A stretch of 63,124 bases of DNA from Roseofilum casamattae BLCC-M143. GTDB taxonomy: Bacteria > Cyanobacteriota > Cyanobacteriia > Cyanobacteriales > Desertifilaceae. The translations under genes were made by a program, and so were the position numbers. Positions 46,185 to 55,172 of this stretch are shown here, in pieces. The notes beneath the pieces were generated by a model. It did not search any database. It was not told the origin of the DNA and saw only the letters and a list, made by a program, of their open reading frames with translations. The DNA lies in the NCBI RefSeq assembly GCF_030068455.1, contig NZ_JAQOSQ010000022.1, positions 1 through 63,124 of the forward strand, written 5' to 3'. The first letter of the stretch is position 1. Each line of letters starts with the position of its first letter.

Positions 46185-47495
46185 TTGAAAACGCGAGGAT
46201 GGGTATTGAACGAGAATGAGTTCGGCATAAATCATTCAGAACAAAGCGACGATTATTGGCATCCGGTTGCGCCACCAGAATCGGAGTTAGGCGATCGCGA
46301 AGTTCTACTCTTAGGCAACCATTTACAAAGCAAGCGAATTGCCCTACTAATTACGGGAAGCATTGCCGCCTTAAAAGCGCCATTATTAGCCCGAGAACTA
46401 CGCAGAGAGGGAGCAGATGTCGTCGCCTTTGTTTCTCAAGAAGCTTTGCGCTATACCACCCGAGAGAGCTTAGAGTGGAGCACGACAAACCCAGTCATTA
46501 CTCAACTCACTGCCGCTGCCGAACACCTCAGCGACGATCGCCCATTCGATGCTTATCTCGTCGCTCCTGCCACCTATAATACCATTAATAAAATGCGCTA
46601 CGGTATTGCCGATGGCGTCATTACTTCCACTCTAGCTTCTGCTTTAGGACGACAAGAAAAAGGGAAAACTAAAATTGCGATCGCCCCCACCATGCATGGC
46701 AGCTTGCATAATTCTATCTTCAGCGAATCGATCGCCAAACTCCAAGAATATGGAGTTAAAATTATTCCGCCCAACGTTGCCTACGGCAAACATAACTTAC
46801 CCAACTTGCGCGCCATTGTCGTACAAATCTCGCGGTTACTCAGTCATTCTTCCTTAACTCATATTCCCATCATCGTCACTGGCGGTCCCACTCCCGTTCC
46901 CATCGACAACGTACGCCATATTACGAATAAATTTCGCGGCACTCTCAGCATTAAAATCGCCGAAGAATTATATCTGCGCGGTGCTTCCGTCCGCTTAATT
47001 TTAGGCATCGGTGGCGATACCCCACCTTCTTATTTACCCCACATCTCAGTCAAGAATTATCAAGAGTATCGCGATCGCCTCCTCCAACAGTTAGCCGAAA
47101 CCAACGCGACCTGCGGTATCTTTTCCGCCGCCGTTGCCGACTATCAACCCGATCGCATTTTCCCCGGAAAACTGCCCAGCGGAGGCGAGTTGCGTTCGAT
47201 TAATTTAGTCCCTACAGCTAAAGTCATTCAACAAGTCCGACAGCAATTCCCGAAGCTGTATATGGTCGCCTTTAAATATCAAGAAAACGTCAGCCACGAG
47301 CATCTAATTGCCATCGCCCGACATCGATGCCAACAAGGCTATAACGCCGTAGTCGCCAACCGTGGCGAAGAAACCGGAGACCGTGGCGAACAAATCGCCT
47401 ATTGGGTATCGCCAGAAGGCCCCGAAATTAAAGCGATCGGCAAACCTGAAATTGCCCGCACTATTGCCGATCGCCTGGAGGAAAGCTTAACCTAA
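46185..47495 (+). CDS. CoaBC-like phosphopantothenoylcysteine decarboxylase / synthetase, divergent
   Basis: 436 residues. The N-terminal flavoprotein half starts near ITGSIAALKAPLLAREL and has PATYNTINKMRYGIADG. The C-terminal half carries GGPTPVPIDNVRHITNKFRG and the AAVADYQP motif of CoaB. Together they turn phosphopantothenate plus cysteine into phosphopantetheine for coenzyme A. The active-site motif is PTMHGSLHN where the usual form is PxMNxxMW; a His in that place resembles archaeal CoaBC as I remember it. The family normally starts shortly before ITGSIAA, so the true start may lie downstream of 46185. It overlaps the next convergent gene by 9 bases. A second, standard CoaBC may exist elsewhere in the genome. 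Confidence 0.75.
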   Translation: MKTRGWVLNENEFGINHSEQSDDYWHPVAPPESELGDREVLLLGNHLQSKRIALLITGSIAALKAPLLARELRREGADVVAFVSQEALRYTTRESLEWSTTNPVITQLTAAAEHLSDDRPFDAYLVAPATYNTINKMRYGIADGVITSTLASALGRQEKGKTKIAIAPTMHGSLHNSIFSESIAKLQEYGVKIIPPNVAYGKHNLPNLRAIVVQISRLLSHSSLTHIPIIVTGGPTPVPIDNVRHITNKFRGTLSIKIAEELYLRGASVRLILGIGGDTPPSYLPHISVKNYQEYRDRLLQQLAETNATCGIFSAAVADYQPDRIFPGKLPSGGELRSINLVPTAKVIQQVRQQFPKLYMVAFKYQENVSHEHLIAIARHRCQQGYNAVVANRGEETGDRGEQIAYWVSPEGPEIKAIGKPEIARTIADRLEESLT

Positions 47496-49166
47496 AATCG
47501 GATGGATTCGTTGCAAAACGCCTAAATCTAAATCCTCATCCGATAATCTCTTCGTTTCAATAACGACCACAATATCTTTCGGCTGTGGTTTTCCTCGAGA
47601 TTTCCCGGTTGCACCCATAGCAACAATCAAACTGCAATACCCTCCAGTGCGATCGCAGCCTTCCTCCCAGCGCTGGCGCCGTTTTAGATCGATGCCATGA
47701 CGTTCAAATTGAGTAAATAAATGTAAATCCCCATCTCCAGTTTTCAGCACCCCCAGATCGAACTCCTCGTCATTGTAGAGATCTTCTCCTAAGGTAAATC
47801 CAATTCCTATTAATCCATCACACTCATCGAGTAAATCAGCAATCTCCTTAGCTTTCGATCGCGTTGTTTGTACCATCGCAATGGGACATGCTTCTCCCTT
47901 ACCGACAATCTCCTCGGGAGCAGCGTCATAAAACTTCGCGCGATCGCGCATCTCCTCATAAACTTTCCAACTGACTAAGTCCAGCTTGCATAATGACCCA
48001 TCTGGAATCAGATCGTCGCGCAAAATAGGTCGAGCAAACGGCCAGCCATCATCATCGTCCTCCTCATCGTCATCCTCAGTCCCTCCAGCTAACATCATTT
48101 CATATAACTCCTCCGCCAACTCCGGTAAACTTTCCACCTTCACCGAAAGCGAAACCTTCTCGCCACTATCTGACTCTTGAGGTAGCCCAATGCGATAGCG
48201 TCCAGAAACCGCCTCAAAGCAATCCTCATCCAAACGAGCGCCAGCCCCTTTCAAAAACCGACTGAACGCTTCCAGGGAAACCATCATCGCCAAAGCTTCC
48301 TCCGAGGCTAAAATCGGCCGCAAGCCTTCTAGCGGATGGATCGCTCCTAAGTCGGGTTCGATATGCGTCCAAGGCAGCTTGCCTAAGGGAAAAAAGGTTT
48401 CGGCTAAAGTACCTAAAGGCGATTCTTCCTTTAAATGAAACGTGACAAAATAACAATCTTGCTGGAGAAATGCATTGGCTAAATTCCCCATGGAATCGCG
48501 ATTGACAACGGCTCGGCGAAACTGCATTAAAGATTCTAAAGACCGATATAAGAGAATGCCATATTCTTCGCCCAGCATCCCTAAGACCGAGGCATACACG
48601 CGCTCGATGTCCCATTGGTTTAATTCAATGGCAATAATTTGGTGTTCTGCCAGTCTGTCCCAAGGGGCCACATTCCAAATCTTGCGGGCAGCTTTGGCTA
48701 AAGCATCGGCATAGAACGAGTCTAGATCCGGACGGCTTTGGCCCATTTGCTCGTTGATATGGTCGAACAAGCGATCGATCAGAGGGAGCGCGGGATGATA
48801 TTCAATCTCAATGTCAAGATCTTGCAACACGCCACGCAAATAAAATTGGATTTCGCGATCGCAAACCACAATTTTGCGCGGACGACTGGGTTGACTCGGC
48901 GCGCGAGGAGACTCCATTGCTTTGATTAAAACTCGCACTAGAGCTTCATGTCCGGTTTCCGATGGCGTCATTTCCATCGCCCGTACCATCCCTTCGGAAC
49001 CATCGAGCCAAATGGCGCATTCGCTCGACTTCAGGTCTGGATCTGAAACATCTTGTAGCATCGCGGGCAGGTGGCGGCGATCGCCTTCCCAGACGCTTTC
49101 TGCCGGTTGTGGCAACTGTTGTAGGCGGCGGAATGTAGCAGGAGGGAGGGCAATCATAGGGTTCAA
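47487..49166 (-). CDS. Conserved cyanobacterial protein, unknown function (DUF6930-like)
   Basis: 559 residues, soluble, without signal or membrane segments. The N-terminal 130 residues include KIVVCDREIQFYLRGVLQDL and EYHPALPLIDRLFDHINE, which resemble the DUF6930/DUF7309 pair; I am not certain of these names. A strongly acidic run (EDDDEEDDDDG) sits near residue 370. The 9-base overlap with the convergent CoaBC-like gene is tight. Function cannot be inferred from neighbours. Confidence 0.65.
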   Translation of the reverse strand: MNPMIALPPATFRRLQQLPQPAESVWEGDRRHLPAMLQDVSDPDLKSSECAIWLDGSEGMVRAMEMTPSETGHEALVRVLIKAMESPRAPSQPSRPRKIVVCDREIQFYLRGVLQDLDIEIEYHPALPLIDRLFDHINEQMGQSRPDLDSFYADALAKAARKIWNVAPWDRLAEHQIIAIELNQWDIERVYASVLGMLGEEYGILLYRSLESLMQFRRAVVNRDSMGNLANAFLQQDCYFVTFHLKEESPLGTLAETFFPLGKLPWTHIEPDLGAIHPLEGLRPILASEEALAMMVSLEAFSRFLKGAGARLDEDCFEAVSGRYRIGLPQESDSGEKVSLSVKVESLPELAEELYEMMLAGGTEDDDEEDDDDGWPFARPILRDDLIPDGSLCKLDLVSWKVYEEMRDRAKFYDAAPEEIVGKGEACPIAMVQTTRSKAKEIADLLDECDGLIGIGFTLGEDLYNDEEFDLGVLKTGDGDLHLFTQFERHGIDLKRRQRWEEGCDRTGGYCSLIVAMGATGKSRGKPQPKDIVVVIETKRLSDEDLDLGVLQRIHPILG

Positions 49167-49335
49167 CCTGGAAATGAAGGACGGAAGATTTCAGTTTCAA
49201 TTGACTCTCGATATTTGATTTTAATGGCGATCGCAACACTTGTTGGAAATAATTCGGCGATCGAGTTTTCCTCCGAGAGCGAAAGAACTCGATAGAATAA
49301 GATGAGGATTTCCATGAAGCAGTAAGGTGAAAATT

Positions 49336-49692
49336 ATGACTCAAACCCTCAACACTTCTCAACGAGGCATTCTGATGACCGAAGCCGCTTTGAACCAGGT
49401 TCGGTCTCTGCGGGATAAGCAAGGCAGCGATCTCTGTCTGCGGGTTGGGGTTCGACAAGGCGGATGTTCGGGACTTTCCTATACTATGGACTTTGAGAGC
49501 AGCGATCGCATTCAAGACAATGATGAAGTCTTTGACTACGACGGATTTAAAGTGGTGTGCGACCCCAAAAGTTTGCTCTACCTGTATGGATTGATGTTGG
49601 ACTACAGCGATGCGCTCATTGGCGGCGGGTTCCAGTTTACTAATCCTAATGCTACTCAATCCTGTGGTTGCGGTAAATCCTTCTCAGCTTAA
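49336..49692 (+). CDS. A-type iron-sulfur carrier (IscA/SufA/HesB family)
   Basis: 118 residues from the ATG at 49336, preceded by AAGGTGA; a GTG at 49327 is too close to that site. The three cluster ligands are in place: Cys44 (GGCSG) and Cys110/Cys112 in the C-terminal SCGCG. The protein carries iron or Fe-S clusters to recipient enzymes. The TPR gene follows after 121 bases that hold a hairpin. Confidence 0.92.
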   Translation: MTQTLNTSQRGILMTEAALNQVRSLRDKQGSDLCLRVGVRQGGCSGLSYTMDFESSDRIQDNDEVFDYDGFKVVCDPKSLLYLYGLMLDYSDALIGGGFQFTNPNATQSCGCGKSFSA

Positions 49693-49734
49693 GATTTGAG
49701 GTCGGCATTTTCTGCTACACTAACAAGTTGGTAA

Positions 49735-49760
49735 AATCCAGGTTCAACCCAGCCTGGATT
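49735..49760. terminator. Hairpin after the iron-sulfur carrier gene
   Basis: A perfect 8-base stem, AATCCAGG and CCTGGATT, with a 10-base loop, 42 bases after the stop. It lacks a T-run, as many cyanobacterial terminators do, so a terminator role is only likely. Confidence 0.4.
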
Positions 49761-49813
49761 CTACTCTCGGTATCTATTCAGGCGTTCTCAGAACGCGATG
49801 CAGGTCAACACTC

Positions 49814-50236
49814 ATGACTCAAACGGCAGAAGATTTATTTAATGAAGGACTCGATCGCTACCAAGCTGGAGAAAATTCTGCAGCTTTGGTTCCCGTCTTT
49901 AAAGAGATTTGCGATCGCGCTCCCAAACATAGCACGGCTTGGACTTGCTTATCTTGGCTCTATCTCCTCGAAGATAAACCCAAATCAGCATACAAAGCAG
50001 CGCAAAAAGCGGTCAAACTAAATCCAGAAGATCCTCAAGCCCGAATCAACCTTGCTGCCGCTATGCTAGAAACGAACAAGAGTGGCGTTCGCGAACATAT
50101 TGACATTGCCCTACAACTGATTATGGCAGTTTCGGAATTGCGCCAGGAAGTTGCCGAGAATTGTAAAGAAGGATTAACGCGAAAACCCGACTGGGAAAGC
50201 ATGAAGCGGATTGAAAAATGGCTGTTCTCCAGTTAA
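49814..50236 (+). CDS. Small tetratricopeptide-repeat protein
   Basis: 140 residues forming about three TPR units (LFNEGLDRYQAGENSAALVP, AWTCLSWLYLLEDKPKSAYK, AVKLNPEDPQARINLAAAML). It has no signal peptide or other domain. A general protein-binding adaptor is all that can be said. It follows the IscA/SufA-type gene in the same direction. A functional link to Fe-S assembly is inference only. Confidence 0.8.
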   Translation: MTQTAEDLFNEGLDRYQAGENSAALVPVFKEICDRAPKHSTAWTCLSWLYLLEDKPKSAYKAAQKAVKLNPEDPQARINLAAAMLETNKSGVREHIDIALQLIMAVSELRQEVAENCKEGLTRKPDWESMKRIEKWLFSS

Positions 50237-50347
50237 AGTGGCTCTTCCAAGTCTCATACCCCTCCTGACTCCTGACTCGGTAATACGAGGTCGCTGTATA
50301 AAACTTAGTAATTCTATACAGAGATTAACGTAATTCTGGAAAGTCTA

Positions 50348-50650
50348 ATGATAAGATTTGATGAACTCAAAGATAAGAAATATCTTATGAGCCTGCATCA
50401 AGGCAGGTTATTTTTAACTAATTTTAGTAGTTTAGTAAGGAGTCAGGCGATCGTGGCTATTGATAGTAAAGTTGCTGTTAAACCAGAAACCCGCAACCAT
50501 AAAGGGTTCTTTGTTCAAGAAACCGAGTACAAGTTGATGGGCATTGCTGAATCTGGATGGGCATTAATTTGTTTGGATGAAGCGGTTTGTCATTACGTGG
50601 ATCCCGACGATCTGCAAGCCCTAATCGAGAGCACGGGAGGAATTGACTGA
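50348..50650 (+). CDS. Hypothetical protein, 100 residues
   Basis: A compact soluble protein with alternating strands (YLMSLHQGRLFLTNF, AIVAIDSKVAV) and a C-terminal CHYVDPDDLQALIE. I do not recognise the family. The frame, codon use and upstream spacing look real. It is followed by a good terminator (50696-50726), so it is probably the last gene of its transcript. Confidence 0.55.
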   Translation: MIRFDELKDKKYLMSLHQGRLFLTNFSSLVRSQAIVAIDSKVAVKPETRNHKGFFVQETEYKLMGIAESGWALICLDEAVCHYVDPDDLQALIESTGGID

Positions 50651-50695
50651 TTTTCGGTGCAACTATTCCTAGACTTTTGAGTGTTGAACAATTCT

Positions 50696-50726
50696 GACTG
50701 TGCTACCGAGTACAGTCAATTTTTTT
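50696..50726 (+). terminator. Rho-independent terminator
   Basis: Stem GACTGT (50696-50701) and ACAGTC (50712-50717) with a 10-base loop, followed by two A and seven T. It ends the transcript of the 100-residue protein gene. Confidence 0.75.
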
Positions 50727-50736
50727 GTGAATAATT

Positions 50737-50988
50737 ATGATGATGAAAGAAAAACTTTTGAACGGACTGAATACCCTTTTAGTCATCAACTTGTTTTTGG
50801 TATTATTCAGCTTTGCTTGGTTTGCGATCGCCCTTGTCGGTCGCTCCCTAGATATTCCTCTCGGCTTCGATCTGTGGTACCGACTATGGGAACCCGTATT
50901 TACACCGGCGATCGGCATTCTGATGGCAGGAGCAATTATCAGTGGAATCACCAGTTGGGTCTCGAAGCAGTTTAGCTCCTCTAATTAG
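50737..50988 (+). CDS. Small two-helix membrane protein, unknown
   Basis: 83 residues with two hydrophobic helices (about 13-34, LLVINLFLVLFSFAWFAIAL, and 56-72, FTPAIGILMAGAIISGI) and a short polar tail. The pattern is typical of conserved small cyanobacterial membrane proteins, but I cannot name it. The start is one of two adjacent ATGs (50737 or 50740), eleven bases after the terminator T-run. Confidence 0.6.
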   Translation: MMMKEKLLNGLNTLLVINLFLVLFSFAWFAIALVGRSLDIPLGFDLWYRLWEPVFTPAIGILMAGAIISGITSWVSKQFSSSN

Positions 50989-51139
50989 GGAATGGGAAAT
51001 AGAATCCTGTTTATCTCTGTTGCTCTCGACTGAACCAAAACTCGGGTTCCAATTCACCGATCGCTCTTCTACAGAAAACCACAGCAAGCTACACTCGATC
51101 GCGTACACTCAAACAAGGCACAATATATAGGGTCATATC

Positions 51140-52201
51140 ATGGGAGATAATGGGCGAGTAACCGTTGGAATTGTCGGAGCATCCGGGTATGGAGGCGTAC
51201 AACTGGTGCGCATGTTATGCGAACATCCCAACGTCGATTTAGTCTATCTCGGAGGAGATAGCAGTGCTGGCAAACCCTATGGCGATATTTATCCCCATTT
51301 AGCCCACCGCATCGATTTAACCGTAGAACCCATCGATATCGATACTATCGCTTCTCGCTGCCAAGTGGTATTTCTCGGACTCCCCAACGGACTCGCCTAC
51401 AAAATGGCTCCGCAACTGCTAGAGAAAGGATGTCAAGTTCTCGATCTGTCTGCTGACTATCGGCTGACCGATCTCAATGTCTATAAAGATTGGTATGGTG
51501 GTGACGATCGCGACGATCGCGACGTACTGGCAAAAGCGGTTTACGGATTGCCCGAACTCTATCGCGATCGCATCTTGGAAACCAATCTCATTGCTTGTCC
51601 GGGATGCTACACCACAACCAGTTTACTCGCCATCGCTCCCCTACTCAAACAAGGACTAATTGACCCCGATACCCTCATTATTGACGCCAAATCTGGCACA
51701 TCTGGAGGGGGCAGGCAAGGGAAAATAAATCTCTTATTAGCCGAAGCCCATAACTCTCTGGCCGCTTACGGAGTAACGAGTCACCGACATACTCCGGAAT
51801 TGGAACAAGTCTGTAGCGATTTAGCCGGCCATGAAGTAAAAGTTCAGTTTACCCCCCATCTCATTCCCATGGTACGCGGGATTCTCTCGACCGTTTATGC
51901 AACCTTAAGAGATCCGGGTTTAGTTCGCGAAGACTTACGCACGATCTACAGCGTGTTCTATCAAAACTCTCCTTGGGTACGGGTGCTCCCCAACGGTGTC
52001 TATCCGCAAAGTAAGTGGGCCTGCGGCACAAACTTATGTTACATCGGTCTCGAAGTTGATGCGCGCACCGACCGAGTCATCGTAATGTCAGTAACCGATA
52101 ACTTAATTAAAGGTCAAGCCGGACAAGCGGTTCAATGCTTGAACCTCATGCAGGGATTGGACGAAACCTTAGGTTTACCGAAATTAGCATTCTACCCGTA
52201 A
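51140..52201 (+). CDS. argC: N-acetyl-gamma-glutamyl-phosphate reductase
   Basis: 353 residues. ArgC makes N-acetylglutamate semialdehyde with NADPH in arginine synthesis. The Rossmann motif [12 protein letters not shown] is at the N-terminus, and the catalytic Cys156 is in [18 protein letters not shown] supplies the His. Length is normal for the type 1 enzyme. In cyanobacteria arginine also feeds cyanophycin. A perfect GC-rich hairpin follows 43 bases after the stop. Confidence 0.95.
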   Translation: MGDNGRVTVGIVGASGYGGVQLVRMLCEHPNVDLVYLGGDSSAGKPYGDIYPHLAHRIDLTVEPIDIDTIASRCQVVFLGLPNGLAYKMAPQLLEKGCQVLDLSADYRLTDLNVYKDWYGGDDRDDRDVLAKAVYGLPELYRDRILETNLIACPGCYTTTSLLAIAPLLKQGLIDPDTLIIDAKSGTSGGGRQGKINLLLAEAHNSLAAYGVTSHRHTPELEQVCSDLAGHEVKVQFTPHLIPMVRGILSTVYATLRDPGLVREDLRTIYSVFYQNSPWVRVLPNGVYPQSKWACGTNLCYIGLEVDARTDRVIVMSVTDNLIKGQAGQAVQCLNLMQGLDETLGLPKLAFYP

Positions 52202-52243
52202 TTAACCCCGTCGTCTTGTCAGTTCGATTTAACTAAGTCAGAA

Positions 52244-52273
52244 GTCGGTCGGCAGAAATACCCGCCGACCGAC
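52244..52273 (+). terminator. GC-rich hairpin after argC
   Basis: GTCGGTCGGC (52244-52253) and GCCGACCGAC (52264-52273) form a perfect 10-base stem with a 10-base loop. There is no T-run. A transcription terminator is likely but not certain. Confidence 0.5.
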
Positions 52274-52311
52274 TGACCTATGATTGTGGTAGTTTGGGTT
52301 TCATTTCTTGG

Positions 52312-52339
52312 GTTTCATTTCGTTGAACCCAAATGAAAC
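52312..52339. terminator. Hairpin GTTTCATTT / AAATGAAAC
   Basis: A perfect 9-base inverted repeat with a 10-base loop. Just upstream, GGGTTTCATTTC also appears once more as a direct repeat (52296-52307). It is between argC and the convergent 64-residue gene and may stop either transcript. Confidence 0.4.
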
Positions 52340-52379
52340 GCGCGATCGCAACTCTCTCCTTATCCAATGTCAGGATAAC

Positions 52380-52574
52380 TTAATCAATTTCAATCGACTG
52401 GGGCCCGGAACTACTGCTATGGTCGGCAGCAGAATGCTCGATCTGTTCGTCCAGCCAAGTCTTAATCGGATCGTCAGCTAAATTGAGCCGCAAAACCCCA
52501 GAACAGAATCCGCCCAGAAATGCAATGGGTTGTTGGGTCAACTCCTGAATGATGGGAGTAAATTGGTCAAACAT
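52380..52574 (-). CDS. Small conserved cyanobacterial protein, unknown
   Basis: 64 residues from the ATG at 52574 (MFDQFTPIIQELTQQPIA). The frame extends to 52643 but the extra stretch is not family-like and would overlap the upstream divergent region. FLGGFCSGVLRLNLADDP is a pattern I associate with a small cyanobacterial family of unknown function. A weakly hydrophobic central helix may touch the membrane. Confidence 0.55.
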   Translation of the reverse strand: MFDQFTPIIQELTQQPIAFLGGFCSGVLRLNLADDPIKTWLDEQIEHSAADHSSSSGPQSIEID

Positions 52575-52729
52575 AATGAGAACGAATTTAGAAGAAAGAA
52601 CGCAGTATGCTGCTATTTGGGATTCTAGCGCGTTCGCTTGCATTTCAGCTAGGACGGAGCAAAACCGACTATCCCACCCCAGCTCGGTCTTTATCGTTGC
52701 TCCAATACTCTTTGCCTCGACCTAAATCC

Positions 52730-53314
52730 ATGGATAATCTACCCTCTTGGCGATCGCAACTTAGCCTCGCCCTCGAGAACAATAAAACCCGGCCAGAATC
52801 ATCCTATTTTCAACTGGCGACGATCCGTCCTGACGGCCGGCCGGCTAATCGTAGCCTTGTCTTTCGCGGATTTGTTCCCAATAGCGATCGCCTGAAGATT
52901 GCCACCGATGGCCGCAGTGCTAAAATCGCAGACCTGCGCCACTGTCCTAACGTCGAAGTTTGCTGGTACTTCAGCCTAACTCGAGAGCAATTTCGCATTA
53001 GTGGCTCGATTGCTATTGTGACTGAAGACAACAGCAACCCTGCTTGGCAACAGGAGAGAATTCAGCTCTGGCAAAACTTGAGCGCGGCATCTCGCCAACA
53101 GTTTGCTCGCCCCGAATGTGGAGCGTTGCGATCGCCAGATTGGGAGTTTGACCGAGACGCTCCCGATCCGGATTATCCTCTACCCCACTTTTATTTGTTA
53201 TTGCTCGAGCCAAAAGAAGTCGAGCGTCTGGACTTGCAACTGAATCCACCGCCGCGCGATCGCTATCTTTGGCAACCGGGAGGCAGTTGGACTCACCAAT
53301 CAGTAAATCCATAA
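52730..53314 (+). CDS. Pyridoxamine 5'-phosphate oxidase-family flavoprotein
   Basis: 194 residues from the ATG at 52730 (MDNLPSWRSQLSLAL). FQLATIRPDGRPANRSLVFR is the FMN-binding opening of PPOX-type proteins, followed by VEVCWYF, and DRYLWQPGG closes the fold. A cyanobacterial PPOX subgroup is likely rather than PdxH itself, since the PdxH substrate residues are not evident. It binds FMN and probably acts as an oxidase or reductase of unknown substrate. The open frame upstream to 52607 is not used. Convergent with cysE, 7 bases apart. Confidence 0.8.
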   Translation: MDNLPSWRSQLSLALENNKTRPESSYFQLATIRPDGRPANRSLVFRGFVPNSDRLKIATDGRSAKIADLRHCPNVEVCWYFSLTREQFRISGSIAIVTEDNSNPAWQQERIQLWQNLSAASRQQFARPECGALRSPDWEFDRDAPDPDYPLPHFYLLLLEPKEVERLDLQLNPPPRDRYLWQPGGSWTHQSVNP

Positions 53315-53321
53315 CCCAACT

Positions 53322-54155
53322 TTAAATCCCAGACCCATCTAAAAATTGCTCGATGGCTCGATCTTTTAAAGCACAACTCGTCCGTTTTTTCTCCAGTTCT
53401 TCCGAGACCAATGCCGACTCCTGGCCAAAACAAGGAGTAACGGTTTCCCAACTCGAAACCTCCGACATCGGCACTGAAGATGAAGAGTCTAAACCAGTTT
53501 TCTGCTGACTTTTGAGCGCGCTGACTTGGTCTTCTAACTGTTCGATGCGATCGATCAACGCACGGATCGTTTCCGCTTCCGCATCGGGCAACCGGCCGTG
53601 TTCGAGGGGATTGACGCGCACTCCAGAGCGATAAATAATTCGTCCGGGAATCCCGACCACCGTGCAGTCGGAAGGAACATCCCGCAACACCACAGATCCA
53701 GCACCAATGCGCACGTCATTCCCAATCAGGAGATTGCCAAGAACTTTTGCTCCTGCACCAACCACCACATTCTCCCCGAGGGTCGGGTGGCGTTTTCCGC
53801 TTTCTTTACCCGTTCCTCCCAGAGTGACGCCCTGATAAATGAGAGTATAGTCCCCAACAATGGCAGTTTCGCCAATAACCACGCCCATACCGTGATCGAT
53901 AAACACTCCCTTTCCTATGGTCGCTCCCGGATGAATTTCGATCCCGGTAAGTAACCGAGCGATATGAGAGATCAGACGCGGAAAAAAGGGCAGACCCAGG
54001 TGATGAAGCCAATGAGCAAACCGGTGGAACAGAACGGCTTGAAGTCCGGGGTAGCAAAAAAGGACTTCCAGCCAGTTGCGAGCGGCAGGGTCGCGCTCGA
54101 AGATAATGCGAAAGTCGGCAACGAGATAACTTAACACGATATTAAAAGTATCCAA
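53322..54155 (-). CDS. cysE: Serine O-acetyltransferase
   Basis: 277 residues. Hexapeptide-repeat left-handed beta-helix with [20 protein letters not shown] and [20 protein letters not shown]. It acetylates serine with acetyl-CoA, the committed step of cysteine synthesis. Residues after about 200 are a Ser/Gln-rich, poorly conserved tail not needed for catalysis. The family start is [15 protein letters not shown]. Confidence 0.93.
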   Translation of the reverse strand: MDTFNIVLSYLVADFRIIFERDPAARNWLEVLFCYPGLQAVLFHRFAHWLHHLGLPFFPRLISHIARLLTGIEIHPGATIGKGVFIDHGMGVVIGETAIVGDYTLIYQGVTLGGTGKESGKRHPTLGENVVVGAGAKVLGNLLIGNDVRIGAGSVVLRDVPSDCTVVGIPGRIIYRSGVRVNPLEHGRLPDAEAETIRALIDRIEQLEDQVSALKSQQKTGLDSSSSVPMSEVSSWETVTPCFGQESALVSEELEKKRTSCALKDRAIEQFLDGSGI

Positions 54156-54283
54156 AGCTCGATCGAACTGCTTACTTCAGATTCTAGCGTTTCCCGCGCA
54201 CCTTCACCGAAGGAATTCCGAACGGGCTAAGGTGGAAGAGGCCGCGATCTATCCTTTATTTATCGTTGCAGAGGAGGGAATGG

Positions 54284-54442
54284 ATGCCGATATTGGTGCT
54301 GGTGGTTGTCTTGTGTGTCGGATGGTTGGGGAGCCAAATCCTCGCGTTAGAAGCAATTTCCCTATTGCGACTCCTCTTACCTCCATCTTGGGTGGGATTA
54401 ATCGCCGTTCTCTCTATTGTAATTTGGTGTTTTGGGGAATGA
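54284..54442 (+). CDS. 52-residue membrane protein
   Basis: An ATG at 54284 is preceded by GAGGAGGGA at ideal distance and opens a 52-codon frame ending with TGA at 54440-54442. The protein MPILVLVVVLCVGWLGSQIL and its continuation has two hydrophobic helices (2-19 and 36-50) and ends with a charged GE. It is shorter than usual gene-finding limits but has a strong ribosome site. It recalls small cyanobacterial membrane proteins of unknown role. A longer frame over the same DNA (54232-54492) lacks such support. Confidence 0.6.
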   Translation: MPILVLVVVLCVGWLGSQILALEAISLLRLLLPPSWVGLIAVLSIVIWCFGE

Positions 54443-54488
54443 GTGAGTCTACGAGCGGGAAACGATCGCTATTCTCCATCTGGCTCGA

Positions 54489-54968
54489 CTAGTAGTACTT
54501 GACGATAGTGAGGCAGTTGCGGCGATCGCCATTCTTATAATAACCCAGAGAATAGCTGATAAAGTCGGTACAGTTTTTTATCATGTATATGCCTCGTCCT
54601 TTTTCGTCCCATAGGTCTGGCTCCCAATCGTATGCTTGTTGGACATCAAACCCTTGACCTCGGTCCCAAATACGGATGGTAACCGAATTATCGGTCAGAG
54701 TAACTTCAATATCAATGGGTGTTTCTGGCGGCAGAGACCGATGACCGTGTTTGATGGCATTGGTCAACGCTTCATAAAACGCCGTCGTACACTCCATGCG
54801 ACTGTCTTTTGAAAGAGCTGCGATGGGTTGATAAAGACTTGCAAACCAAGCCGATGCGCCAGGTACAACTTCGGTATGGGAATGGACTTGCAGGTGAGCG
54901 GTGCGGGGCAATGTCAATGGTCTAACCTTCGATCGAGCGATCGGTACAGATGTTAAGTAGTATTTCAT
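54489..54968 (-). CDS. RsbW/SpoIIAB-like anti-sigma-type serine kinase (HATPase)
   Basis: 159 residues from the ATG at 54968; an upstream TTG at 55019 is less likely. GHKL ATPase boxes are present: N box TAFYEALTNAIKHGH, G1 WDRGQGFD, G2 GRGIYMIKN. Proteins of this type phosphorylate the Ser of a STAS antagonist and bind a second partner in its absence. The PP2C response regulator and two STAS proteins are in the next 3.6 kb, making a full partner-switching set. Confidence 0.85.
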   Translation of the reverse strand: MKYYLTSVPIARSKVRPLTLPRTAHLQVHSHTEVVPGASAWFASLYQPIAALSKDSRMECTTAFYEALTNAIKHGHRSLPPETPIDIEVTLTDNSVTIRIWDRGQGFDVQQAYDWEPDLWDEKGRGIYMIKNCTDFISYSLGYYKNGDRRNCLTIVKYY

Positions 54969-55172
54969 AACAGACTCAATGGGGATCGGAAGATCGCGAT
55001 CGCGTCTGGAACTGAGCAACAGTAAGATTGAAACTAGCTCAAATAATATGTCACTATCTTACTGACTGAATTGTTTGTCTGGTGCTTCTGCTTATAAGCT
55101 ATCAAATAGGCTATCAAATGTAATGCCCGTTTTGTCAAATTTTCCCACCTCCAGTCCGATCGGCAATTAATC

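Noticed and set aside
48946-49659. 237-codon minus-strand frame across the gap before the iron-sulfur carrier gene
   Set aside because: It overlaps both the 559-residue gene and the A-type carrier gene, which have real motifs; composition is shadow-like.
49735-49760. Possible tRNA T-arm (GGTTCAACCC)
   Set aside because: No anticodon or acceptor stem can be folded around it; it is a simple hairpin.
54232-54492. 86-codon frame over the small membrane gene
   Set aside because: The frame with the strong ribosome site at 54284 encodes a clean two-helix protein; this one is irregular and overlaps the next gene.
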